Below, one piece after another: positions 51,323 through 59,220 of a stretch of DNA of 64,000 nt (the first letter of the stretch is position 1; every line of letters starts with the position of its first letter). Location of the stretch: contig CAVYCE010000001.1 of the NCBI GenBank assembly GCA_963766995.1, positions 372,001-436,000 of the forward strand, written 5' to 3'. A program made the position numbers and the translations under genes. The notes beneath the pieces are model-generated. The model was not told the DNA's origin and did not search any database. It was given only the letters and a program-made list of their open reading frames with translations. The stretch is from Bog-473 sp963766995 (GTDB taxonomy: Bacteria > Actinomycetota > Acidimicrobiia > Acidimicrobiales > RAAP-2).

Positions 51323-52881
51323 TGGTGCAGCGCTCCAACCAAGGGGCGGTGCGCTTCCCACACAGCCAACTCGGCGTCTCGTGGGGCATCCTCGACACCC
51401 GTGTGGGGACCAAACAGCATGGTCTGGCGCTTGGCCGGATCCCAGGTCGGCCAGTTCCCAAGTTCATTGTGCGATGGGTCGCCATTCTGGGCAAACGCCA
51501 GCCAGGCCCGCTGCATCTGCGACGACAGGGTGTCCACTTCGGGCCCGCCACCGGAGAAGAGCTGCACGGCCGGCACGTGCACTGCGCCGAAGACAAACGG
51601 CAACTCGAGGGCGTGACACGAGCCCAACATGCCCCCAAACGCGGGCGACTCCCAGTCGAAGAGATAGACGTAGGTCCGTGTCCCTTGTGCCACCTGGGCC
51701 GCCGCCAACTGCAGACTGGGCCACCGAAACACGCAGTCGGTGCCCAACGCCACCCAGACGTCACGGACTTCGGTGGATTCTCCGCGCTCGGCCCTCGCCA
51801 CCCGATAACTCTCGAAGAGTTCCTCGGTAGGAACGTCGGGCGCGGCATTGGCCGCCCATCGCCTGCAGCCCTTCTCATCGAGATGCATGAGGGCCGGATT
51901 CCCCAGTCCGAACAGCGTCAGCTCGTCGCGGTTGGTGCCGATCATCAGATCCACGTCCGCGGCGGATCCATTGGCCACGGCCTGAAGCGGATGTGTTGGC
52001 AGGAACACTCCGTCAACGACAGGGAGAAACGGCAGCGGGACCAGGCCGGGATCCGGCCGATGCTTGGCCACTACGTCGGTGGCCGCCAATAAATCGGCCA
52101 CCGGGACCTGGCCCAGTGTGTCCCGGGTACAAGAGGCGACGCCCAGTGCGTCGGCTAAGCGCCCGGCCGCGCGTTCGGCGTCGTCGATGGAGTGGACATG
52201 AGCGCCACCGCTCTGCACCACAGCGCGGCGGAACAGGCCGGCCGCTGAAGGTGCACCCATCAACGCGGCCACACTGAAACCTCCAGCGGATTCGCCGAAG
52301 ATGGTGACGTTGTTCGCATCACCCCCGAACTTGTCGACGTGTTCGTGCACCCAGCGCAACGCCGCCACCTGGTCCTGCAGGCCCCAGTTCCCCACCAAGC
52401 CGTCGGCGTCCTCCATGGCCTTGGTCCCGAGGAATCCGAGCGCGCCGAGTCGGTAGTTGATGGTGACAACCACCACATCACCATTGCGGACCAGTGCGCC
52501 CCCTCGGTAAAGAAACACTGAGCCGCTCCCTCCGGTGAATCCACCACCGTGGATCCAGACCATCACGGGCCGGCTCGTCGCCATGGGCTCGTCGGGCACT
52601 TCGGGTGTCCACACGTTGAGGCTCAGGCAATCCTCGCTCTGCGGCTCTGCCGCGTCCGGGTCCGACGGACTCGTGATGCCCGCTGCCGCCACCGGCTGCG
52701 GCGAAATGGGCCCGAACTTCGACCCGTCTCGGATATCGGCCCACGGGATCGGCGGCTGAGGAGGTCGCCAGCGCATTTCCCCAGCTGGGGATGCCGCATA
52801 CGGGATCCCCGAGAAGGACCACACGTCCCCCCGCCACACACCCCGAACACGACCACCGGTGACTTCGACCACCTTGTCCAT
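51319..52881 (-). CDS. Type B carboxylesterase
   Basis: 520 aa alpha/beta hydrolase. ATG 52881 (MDKVVEVTGGRVRGVW) is supported by a -10 element 6 bases upstream; the open frame to 53196 overlaps the divergent NlpC gene and is rejected. Oxyanion hole HGGGF, nucleophile in FGESAGG, acidic residue in NRDELTLF and the histidine in SCHALELPFVFG give the full triad. No signal peptide, so probably cytosolic, hydrolysing carboxylic esters. Convergent and overlapping with the second P450. Confidence 0.9.
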   Translation of the reverse strand: MDKVVEVTGGRVRGVWRGDVWSFSGIPYAASPAGEMRWRPPQPPIPWADIRDGSKFGPISPQPVAAAGITSPSDPDAAEPQSEDCLSLNVWTPEVPDEPMATSRPVMVWIHGGGFTGGSGSVFLYRGGALVRNGDVVVVTINYRLGALGFLGTKAMEDADGLVGNWGLQDQVAALRWVHEHVDKFGGDANNVTIFGESAGGFSVAALMGAPSAAGLFRRAVVQSGGAHVHSIDDAERAAGRLADALGVASCTRDTLGQVPVADLLAATDVVAKHRPDPGLVPLPFLPVVDGVFLPTHPLQAVANGSAADVDLMIGTNRDELTLFGLGNPALMHLDEKGCRRWAANAAPDVPTEELFESYRVARAERGESTEVRDVWVALGTDCVFRWPSLQLAAAQVAQGTRTYVYLFDWESPAFGGMLGSCHALELPFVFGAVHVPAVQLFSGGGPEVDTLSSQMQRAWLAFAQNGDPSHNELGNWPTWDPAKRQTMLFGPHTGVEDAPRDAELAVWEAHRPLVGALHH

Positions 52882-52887
52882 GCCTGC

Positions 52888-52893
52888 ACCATA
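52888..52893 (-). promoter_or_regulatory. -10 element TATGGT, leaderless start of the carboxylesterase
   Basis: On the minus strand TATGGT ends 6 bases before ATG 52881 with no ribosome site between, the same geometry as for ftsH and cofD. Confidence 0.45.
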
Positions 52894-52999
52894 TGGATGG
52901 GTCCCGACAGCGGTCAACCACCGCCGAAGGGAGTGACACCTTCGTGAACTGCACTGATGGGCGAATTCCGACCCGGCTGATGGGGCCTGAGGGGATAGT

Positions 53000-54334
53000 G
53001 TGACCAGAGTGGCTGCAGTGAATTGTCGGAACACTGGCCGCCGTGGGCTCTCCGCCCTCTTGATTCGAGGAGCCCTCGTCGCCACCATGCTCGGACTCGC
53101 GGGTGCCGGGACGTGGATGATCGCGGGCATTGACGCGTCCGTTGCAGGGGGTGCGGGCACCACCACTCCCACCACCACGCCGGGCCCTGCACCCAACCAG
53201 TCTCAGATCAACTCCACCAAGGCAGAGGTGGACGGCATCGAAGCCACGCTCTCTCAAGAAGAGGTCCAGACCAACCTCCTCGATGGGCGCTACGACACGG
53301 CGATGGAGAACTTGCAAAACGCTCAGAGTGCGCTGCAGACCATCAACGCTTCCATCGTGCAAACCAAGGCGGCGGTTGATGTGGACAAGCGACGGTTGTC
53401 CAATGACGCTGTCAAGGCCTACATCTACGGGACGCCGCAGACACAGTTCGCATCACTCTTCACCTCATCGGCCATTCTCGGCGACGCCCGCAGCCAGTAC
53501 ACCAAACAAATCGTCGGTGACCTCAACTTGGCCCGCGCCTCGCTGCAGACCACCGAGTCGCACCTGAGCACGCAAAAGTCACAGCAAGAGACTGAGGCGT
53601 CACAGGCGCAGTATGAGGCCAGCGAAGCAAAGTCGTTGGCTCAGCAGAATGCCGCTGAAGCGGCCGCCACACAGCGCACGTTGGATTCAGTACAGGGGCA
53701 ACTGACTTCAGAGGTGGCCGCGGCCGCGGTGCAAGAGGCACAGGAAGAAGCCGAACAGGCGGCCAAGGCAGCCACCGCGGCTCAGGCCCAGAAGGCTGCG
53801 GAAGCCGCTGCTGCCGCGGCGGCGGTGGCCGACAGCGTCGGAGGCTCATCGAGCGGAGCCGCTGCCACCACGGCGGCCAACCAGGCGGCTAGCTCCAGCG
53901 CGAGTGCCAGCGGAACCTCGGGCTCAGGCCCGGTCGGAGGCACCGGCAGCGGTGATGCGCAGGGGATGGCTGCCGTGCAGGCCGCTATCTCACAGCTCGG
54001 TGTCCCCTATTCGTTCGGAGGCGAGGATCCGGGACGGGGATTCGACTGCTCGGGCTTGGTCCAGTGGGCTTGGGGCCGGGCCGGTGTCACTATCCCCCGC
54101 ACCACTGAATCGCAGTGGCCGGACCTTCCCCATGTCCCCCTGAGCGCCCTCGAGCCCGGTGACCTGCTCTTCTATTACAACCTCGATGGCGACGACGCCG
54201 TCGACCACGTCGTCATGTACGTCGGGTCGGGACCGTACGGCACCCAGACCATCATTCAGGCGCCGTTTACCGGCACTGACGTCTCCTACTCACCGATCTA
54301 CACCGAGGGTCTCATCGGAGCCGGCCGCCCATAG
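53000..54334 (+). CDS. NlpC/P60 peptidoglycan endopeptidase with coiled-coil region
   Basis: 444 aa from GTG 53000, with GAGGGG 5 bases upstream. A signal/anchor helix (about 22-45) is followed by a coiled region (about 65-130) and a very Ala/Gln/Glu-rich helix (about 180-265), then an Ala/Ser/Gly linker. The C-terminal catalytic domain (about 320-444) has FDCSGLVQWAWG (nucleophile Cys) and VDHVVMYVGSG (His). It resembles RipA-type cell-separation hydrolases, whose coiled coil inhibits the catalytic part. Exported, acts on the wall. Confidence 0.88.
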   Translation: MTRVAAVNCRNTGRRGLSALLIRGALVATMLGLAGAGTWMIAGIDASVAGGAGTTTPTTTPGPAPNQSQINSTKAEVDGIEATLSQEEVQTNLLDGRYDTAMENLQNAQSALQTINASIVQTKAAVDVDKRRLSNDAVKAYIYGTPQTQFASLFTSSAILGDARSQYTKQIVGDLNLARASLQTTESHLSTQKSQQETEASQAQYEASEAKSLAQQNAAEAAATQRTLDSVQGQLTSEVAAAAVQEAQEEAEQAAKAATAAQAQKAAEAAAAAAAVADSVGGSSSGAAATTAANQAASSSASASGTSGSGPVGGTGSGDAQGMAAVQAAISQLGVPYSFGGEDPGRGFDCSGLVQWAWGRAGVTIPRTTESQWPDLPHVPLSALEPGDLLFYYNLDGDDAVDHVVMYVGSGPYGTQTIIQAPFTGTDVSYSPIYTEGLIGAGRP

Positions 54335-54392
54335 CGGTCGTCACACCGACGCCCGACTCCGCACCGTGCGCGAATCGGTGGAGAATGTGGGC

Positions 54393-55439
54393 ATGACCGA
54401 GGGCCACGACGATTCGGTTTCGCGCGTCGATCCCATCCTCCTGTCCATGGTGATCCCCGCCTACAACGAGGGTGCTCGACTCGGTGACGGCGTGGCTCGA
54501 CTCCAGCACGCCATCGACGACGGAAGCATCGACCCATCGACTACCGAATTCATTGTGGTCGACGATGGAAGCACCGACGACACCGTCGAGAGTGCATGGT
54601 CGCTCCTCGCTGCTCATCCATATGTGCAGGTGTTGTCGTTGCCAAACAACCGCGGCAAGGGCGCGGCCGTGCGGGCCGGCGTCGCCGCGGCACACGGCCA
54701 ACTCATCGCCTTCGCCGACGCTGACATGGCCATCGACCCCTCTCACACACCCGAGTTCGTGGCGGCTCTTGAACACGACGACATGGCCATCGGCTCGCGT
54801 GCTGCTATCGGATCCACCGTCGATCGTCCCAGCCTGCAGCGATCGACCATGAACCGGGTCTTTAATGCCATGGTCAATCGAGTGACCGGCGTGTCGCTCA
54901 GCGATACGCAATGCGGCTACAAGGCGTTCCGTGCTCCGGCGGCCAAGCTGCTCTTCCATGGAACGGTCACCGATCGTTTTGCCTTCGACGTCGAAGTCCT
55001 GGCTTTGTCGCGCCGGCTCGGCTTATCGATCGGCGAAATACCGGTGCATTGGCTGCGGGTCAGTGGCAGTCGGATCCGCCCTTGGCAAGATGCCGCTTCC
55101 ATGGCACGAGACGTCCTGCGGGCCAGCCGGCAAAAGACGTCCGCCCCTCCCCTGCCGGCCATTGCCGTCAAGGTGCCGGACGAAGGCAACTCATCGCCCG
55201 AAACGCTGCCGGTTCGGCTGTCCGCCGTGATCGAACCCGGCATGCCCGTGGTCGAGCGCCCTGACGGCACCACCCTGGTCCTGTGCCCCCTGGTCAGCCC
55301 CGAACGCATTCTTGAGACCGCACGACGAGTTGAGACGCTCATCCCCCATGCCGGCCTGGAGCACCTGTCGGTGACGGTGGCCCAGCTCTGCGATTGGGCC
55401 CCACTCTCGCTCAGTGCGGTGCGATCCCACGTCCCCTGA
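54393..55439 (+). CDS. Family-2 glycosyltransferase, dolichyl/polyprenyl-phosphate sugar synthase type
   Basis: 348 aa from ATG 54393 (GGTGGAG upstream). LSMVIPAYNEGARL, FIVVDDGSTDDT, NNRGKGAAVRAGVAAAHG, FADADMAIDP (DxD-type metal site) and DTQCGYKAFR are hallmarks of polyprenyl-phosphate glucosyl/mannosyl synthases of the ALG5/DPM1 kind. It would make the lipid-linked sugars used by GT-C enzymes outside the membrane, such as the large proteins at 22-35 kb. The C-terminal 100 residues are an extra region of unknown use. No membrane helix. Confidence 0.85.
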   Translation: MTEGHDDSVSRVDPILLSMVIPAYNEGARLGDGVARLQHAIDDGSIDPSTTEFIVVDDGSTDDTVESAWSLLAAHPYVQVLSLPNNRGKGAAVRAGVAAAHGQLIAFADADMAIDPSHTPEFVAALEHDDMAIGSRAAIGSTVDRPSLQRSTMNRVFNAMVNRVTGVSLSDTQCGYKAFRAPAAKLLFHGTVTDRFAFDVEVLALSRRLGLSIGEIPVHWLRVSGSRIRPWQDAASMARDVLRASRQKTSAPPLPAIAVKVPDEGNSSPETLPVRLSAVIEPGMPVVERPDGTTLVLCPLVSPERILETARRVETLIPHAGLEHLSVTVAQLCDWAPLSLSAVRSHVP

Positions 55440-55484
55440 TCGCCCGTTGCAGGCGCTCCCTTAAATAGGTCGTCCATCTGTCGG

Positions 55485-55490
55485 TACGAT
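55485..55490 (+). promoter_or_regulatory. -10 element TACGAT, leaderless start of the acyltransferase
   Basis: TACGAT ends 6 bases before GTG 55497. TTAAAT at 55461-55466, 18 bases upstream, could serve as -35. Confidence 0.5.
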
Positions 55491-55496
55491 GGCCGA

Positions 55497-56378
55497 GTGA
55501 CAGACGGCCGCGTGGTCACTACCGAAAAACAGCATTCCACCGCCATCGTGCCCATCCGCATCCCCGCAGAGGCCCCAGAGGCACCCGAGGACCCCCGCTT
55601 GTCCGACGTCGACGAATGGGGCCGTTCGGAGCGCATTCGCACTTTGGCTCGAGCGCTCTACGACCCCATCTACTCGAAGTGGTTCCGGGCCGAATGGGAA
55701 GGTCTCGAGAAGATTCCCACCGAAGGTGGCGCCTTGTTAGTGGCCAACCATGCCGGCGCCATTCCTTCTGACGCACCGGTGATCATGCATGGCATTGAGA
55801 AGGAGCTCGAGCGCCCGGTGTACGGGTTGGCCGACTATTTCTTCCGCACCGTGCCCGTGGTCGGAACGCTGTGGGCCCGTGCCGGTGGCGTCTCGGCCCG
55901 ACCCGGCAATGCCTATCGATTGCTCAAGGAGCAGAAGCAGCTGGCGCTGGTCTTCCCCGAAGGCACCAAGGGTCCCTCGAAGTCATTTACCGATCGCTAC
56001 CAACTCCGACGCTTCGGCCGGGGTGGCTTCGTCGAGATCGCCATGCGAGCCGGGGTGCCCATCATCCCCATCGCGGTCATCGGCTCGGAAGAAGCGATGC
56101 CAGTGGTTCTTCGACTGCCGACATTGGCCAAAGCCATCGGGGTCCCCTACTTCCCCATCACCGCCAACCTGCTGACCATGGGTCCGCTGGGCATCGTGAT
56201 GCCGTTCCCCGCCAAGTTCAAGTTGCGCGTGCTCGATCCCATTTATTTCGACGTCCCTGCTGACCAAGAGCGCTACTCGAAGAGTCGCGTCATGGAAGAG
56301 GCCGAGCGCATCCGTACTCAGCTTCAGGAAAACGTCTACGACATGCTGCGCGACCGCCGCAGCGTGTGGTTCGGGTAG
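55497..56378 (+). CDS. 1-acyl-glycerophosphate acyltransferase-like (PlsC family, Rv0502-like)
   Basis: 293 aa. The acyltransferase block begins with VANHAGAIPSDA (the histidine of the HX4D-type site; here the Asp is two residues further, as in this actinobacterial subgroup), followed by ARAGGVSARPGNAYRLL, FPEGTKGPSKSF and VPIIPIAVIGSEEAMP. No signal peptide; probably membrane-associated through its hydrophobic face. The next gene is an Rv0501-like SDR, and this pair is conserved in mycobacteria in the opposite order. Lipid substrate unknown. Confidence 0.85.
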   Translation: MTDGRVVTTEKQHSTAIVPIRIPAEAPEAPEDPRLSDVDEWGRSERIRTLARALYDPIYSKWFRAEWEGLEKIPTEGGALLVANHAGAIPSDAPVIMHGIEKELERPVYGLADYFFRTVPVVGTLWARAGGVSARPGNAYRLLKEQKQLALVFPEGTKGPSKSFTDRYQLRRFGRGGFVEIAMRAGVPIIPIAVIGSEEAMPVVLRLPTLAKAIGVPYFPITANLLTMGPLGIVMPFPAKFKLRVLDPIYFDVPADQERYSKSRVMEEAERIRTQLQENVYDMLRDRRSVWFG

Positions 56379-56383
56379 ACACC

Positions 56384-57421
56384 GTGGCGCGTCGCGTGCT
56401 GGTCACTGGAGCCGACACCTTCTGGGGTGGCCGCATGATCCAGGCGCTGGAGGCCGACCCCAGCATGGACGTCATTCTCGGCATGGGGGCCAAGATGCCC
56501 TCAGTTCCCTTTGAGCGGGCCGAATTCGTCCGCACCGATCAGAACTACTCCATCCTCAACCGCATCGTGAAGGCCACGCAGGTCGACACCATCCTGCATA
56601 CCTTCATGATCACCAACTCAGCCACAGTGTCCAACCGGGCCATGCATGAGATCAATGTGATCGGCACCATGAATCTCTTGGCTGCAGCTGGTGCGGCCGG
56701 GTCGACAGTGCGTCACATTGTGGTCAAGTCATCGACGCTGGTCTACGGGTCGTCGGCCGCCGATCCCAGCACTTTCCATGAGGACACACCGCGTGCTGGA
56801 CCCGCTCGCAACGGCATTGAGCGAGCCCTCATTGAGGCCGAAGGTCTTGTCCGTGACTTCTCGGAGGACAACCCCGCCACGCTGGTAACGGTGCTCAGGT
56901 TCGCCAACGTGCTGGGCACCCACTTGACCACCCCAATCAGCCGAAATCTCTCTCGGCCGCTGTGCCCGTCCATTTTCGGCTTCGACCCCATGCTGCAGTT
57001 TGTGGAAGAGGACGATGTGGTGCGAGCTCTCCTCCATGTGACCAGGGGCAGCATTCCCGGGCTCTACAACGTGGCCGGCGATGGACGCTTGCCCTGGAGT
57101 GAGGTGGCCAGCATCTGCGGCACCAGGCTCATTCCACTTTCGCCCTACAGCCCCCTCAAAATCCGGCCACTGTCGCGCCTTTTCGATCTGCCCCGTGAAC
57201 TTGAGGACCTATTGCGTTACGGACGCGGCGTCGACACTCGGCGCCTGGCTGCCACCGGCTTCGAATACGACGCCACCAGCGCTGGTGCGGTGCAGAGCTT
57301 CATCAAGGCGCTCCGCCTCCGCCGTAGTGCTGGGAGTACGCCGTCCTCCTACACCTACGAGCACGATGTCGAGCAGTTCTTCCGTCACTCCCCTTCAGTG
57401 ACGAGCGCACCCGACCGCTGA
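56384..57421 (+). CDS. Atypical NAD-binding epimerase/dehydratase, Rv0501-like
   Basis: 345 aa from GTG 56384 (5 bases after the acyltransferase stop); GTG 56366 would overlap it. RRVLVTGADTFWGGRMIQAL is the cofactor loop; VKSSTLVYGSSAADPSTF and VLRFANVLGTH follow the extended-SDR order. The YxxxK catalytic pair is not found where expected (the helix reads ARNGIERALIEAEG), so activity as a usual epimerase is doubtful, as for Rv0501 itself. A binding or atypical redox role with the acyltransferase is inferred. Confidence 0.8.
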   Translation: MARRVLVTGADTFWGGRMIQALEADPSMDVILGMGAKMPSVPFERAEFVRTDQNYSILNRIVKATQVDTILHTFMITNSATVSNRAMHEINVIGTMNLLAAAGAAGSTVRHIVVKSSTLVYGSSAADPSTFHEDTPRAGPARNGIERALIEAEGLVRDFSEDNPATLVTVLRFANVLGTHLTTPISRNLSRPLCPSIFGFDPMLQFVEEDDVVRALLHVTRGSIPGLYNVAGDGRLPWSEVASICGTRLIPLSPYSPLKIRPLSRLFDLPRELEDLLRYGRGVDTRRLAATGFEYDATSAGAVQSFIKALRLRRSAGSTPSSYTYEHDVEQFFRHSPSVTSAPDR

Positions 57422-57425
57422 TCGC

Positions 57426-58046
57426 TCAGTCCGCCAGCCATTCGGAAACGAGGTCGGCTTCCCGTTCGTTCCATTCTTCCGAGGTCATGGCGTAACGAGC
57501 ATGGTCTTCCCACACGCCATCGATCTCTAAGAACCGTTCGGCCACGCCTTCCAACCGGATGCCCAGCTTTTCGACGACCCGCCGGCTGGCCACGTTCCTC
57601 GGGATGATCGAGATCTCGACCCGGTGCAGCGAAATCGCCTCGAAGGCGAAACGAAGCGTGACCACGACGGCCTCGGGCACTAAACCTCGCCCGGCCAGTG
57701 ACTCGTCGATCCAATAGCCAATGAAGGCGCTTTGGAACGGTCCACGCTGAATGGAGGACAGGGTCACCTCTCCGGCAAACCGCTCCCCGACGAAGATGCC
57801 GAATCCGTAGCCCGTTCCCAAGTGCCGTTCCCGTTCCCGGATACCGCAGCGAGCGGCAAAGCTAGGACGGTCTTCGGACGGCACCGGAGCGCCCTTCGGA
57901 CGCGGTTCCCAACGCAGGAGCCACGGTGCGCAGCGCGTCCGTACTTCGTGCCACTCGTCAAAATCGGTCTCGGTCAGCGAGCGCAGCATGACGTGTTGGC
58001 CGCGTAGCTCCAGTGGGGCGTGTCGAGATGTCCGAGCCGCGCTCAT
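57426..58046 (-). CDS. GNAT acetyltransferase, RimJ/RimL type
   Basis: 206 aa from ATG 58046, which overlaps the aminotransferase stop as ATGA. HVMLRSLTETDFDEW, GEVTLSSIQRGPFQSAFIGY and the acetyl-CoA loop DESLAGRGLVPEAV, then HRVEISIIPRNVASRRVVEKLG, are typical of RimJ/RimL-like N-acetyltransferases. Possible targets are ribosomal protein N-termini or small amines. It is cotranscribed with the class V aminotransferase and converges on the SDR gene (4 bp apart). Confidence 0.88.
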   Translation of the reverse strand: MSAARTSRHAPLELRGQHVMLRSLTETDFDEWHEVRTRCAPWLLRWEPRPKGAPVPSEDRPSFAARCGIRERERHLGTGYGFGIFVGERFAGEVTLSSIQRGPFQSAFIGYWIDESLAGRGLVPEAVVVTLRFAFEAISLHRVEISIIPRNVASRRVVEKLGIRLEGVAERFLEIDGVWEDHARYAMTSEEWNEREADLVSEWLAD

Positions 58047-59143
58047 CGGTGGAGTACCTCCCGTAATGCGCCGAGCAGCGTCACCACATTGCGTGGTCGG
58101 GCCGTGTGTCCCATACAACCGATGCGCCAGACCTGGCCGGCCAGCTGACCAGCACCGGCTCCAATTTCGATGCCAAATTGCTGCAGCAATTCCTTCCGGC
58201 AGTCGCCCTCAGCCATGCCGGCAGGCAGATCGGTCGGCACCCGGACGGTGGTGAGCTGAGGTAGTCGATGGCTGGCGGCGGCGAAGAGTTCGAGGCCCAA
58301 TGCTTCCAGCCCGTCCTGCAGCTGCTTGCCGCACTCGGCGTGCCGAGCGCGGGCAGCCTCGATGCCCTCGTCGAGGATGGCTCCCACTCCAGCATGCAGC
58401 GCGGCCACCATGGTGACCGGCGCCGTGTGGTGGTACACCCGACCACCCTCGGTACCGCCATCGACGTAGCGCGACAGGAGATTGAGGTCGAGATACCAGC
58501 TGCGCGGCCGATCCAACAGGCGGGAGCGCGCCGCTGATGACACCGTCATGGGCGAGAGACCGGGGGGCACGCCGAGGCATTTCTGCGTGCCGCTGTAGGC
58601 GATGTCGACCCCCCAACCGTCCACTTCGACTTCAATGCCTCCCAGCGAGGTGACCATATCAACCAAGAGCAGCGCGTCACCCTTGCCCTGGCCGACAGGG
58701 GCGATGTCGTTGCGCACTCCCGTAGACGTCTCGGCATGGACGAGAGCGATGATGGCGGGCGACGGGTGGGCCGACAGCAATGGGCCGGTCTCGAGGGGCT
58801 GACCCCACGGGGCATCGACGCGGATCACCTCGGCCCCGCATCGAGCCGCCACCTCGCACATGCGCTCCCCGAATACCCCGTTGACGCCGATCACCACTGG
58901 ATCCCCGTCGCGAACGAAGTTTACGAAGGACGCTTCCATGCCCGCCGACCCAGTGCCACTAATCGGAAGCGTCAGCGGGTTCGCGGTCCCGAAAATCCGT
59001 CTCAGCCCGTCGTTGGTGTCGTCGAGAAGGGCCAAGAATTCCGGGTCTAAGTGACCCAGGACGGGACGGGCCAGAGCCAGCGCCACTTCTGGGTACGGGT
59101 TGGAAGGACCCGGCCCCATAAGGAGGCGATCTGAAATCGGCAT
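58043..59143 (-). CDS. Class V aminotransferase (alanine/serine-glyoxylate type)
   Basis: 366 aa PLP enzyme. RLLMGPGPSNPYPEV and GHLDPEFLALLDDTNDGLR open the protein; ISGTGSAGMEASFVNF binds the cofactor phosphate, LLVDMVTSLGGIE has the Asp that pairs with the pyridine ring, and YSGTQKCLGVPPGLSPM holds the PLP lysine. It would transfer an amino group between alanine or serine and glyoxylate or pyruvate. It leads a two-gene unit with the GNAT acetyltransferase and is divergent from the tandem GT2 gene. Confidence 0.9.
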   Translation of the reverse strand: MPISDRLLMGPGPSNPYPEVALALARPVLGHLDPEFLALLDDTNDGLRRIFGTANPLTLPISGTGSAGMEASFVNFVRDGDPVVIGVNGVFGERMCEVAARCGAEVIRVDAPWGQPLETGPLLSAHPSPAIIALVHAETSTGVRNDIAPVGQGKGDALLLVDMVTSLGGIEVEVDGWGVDIAYSGTQKCLGVPPGLSPMTVSSAARSRLLDRPRSWYLDLNLLSRYVDGGTEGGRVYHHTAPVTMVAALHAGVGAILDEGIEAARARHAECGKQLQDGLEALGLELFAAASHRLPQLTTVRVPTDLPAGMAEGDCRKELLQQFGIEIGAGAGQLAGQVWRIGCMGHTARPRNVVTLLGALREVLHR

Positions 59144-59208
59144 CCGCGCATCGTGGCAGGTCCACCTTCACCTGCGCCAACGCGCCCTGGCTGCCGGCCG
59201 CCCTCCGG

Positions 59209-59214
59209 TAGATT
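59209..59214 (+). promoter_or_regulatory. -10 element TAGATT, leaderless start of the GT2 operon
   Basis: TAGATT ends 6 bases before GTG 59221, the start of the tandem GT2 gene. No Shine-Dalgarno is present. Confidence 0.45.
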
Positions 59215-59220
59215 GCCCTT

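Noticed and set aside
51319..53196. 625-residue version of the carboxylesterase
   Set aside because: The extra 105 residues overlap the start of the divergent NlpC gene and have no esterase sequence; ATG 52881 has a matching -10 element.
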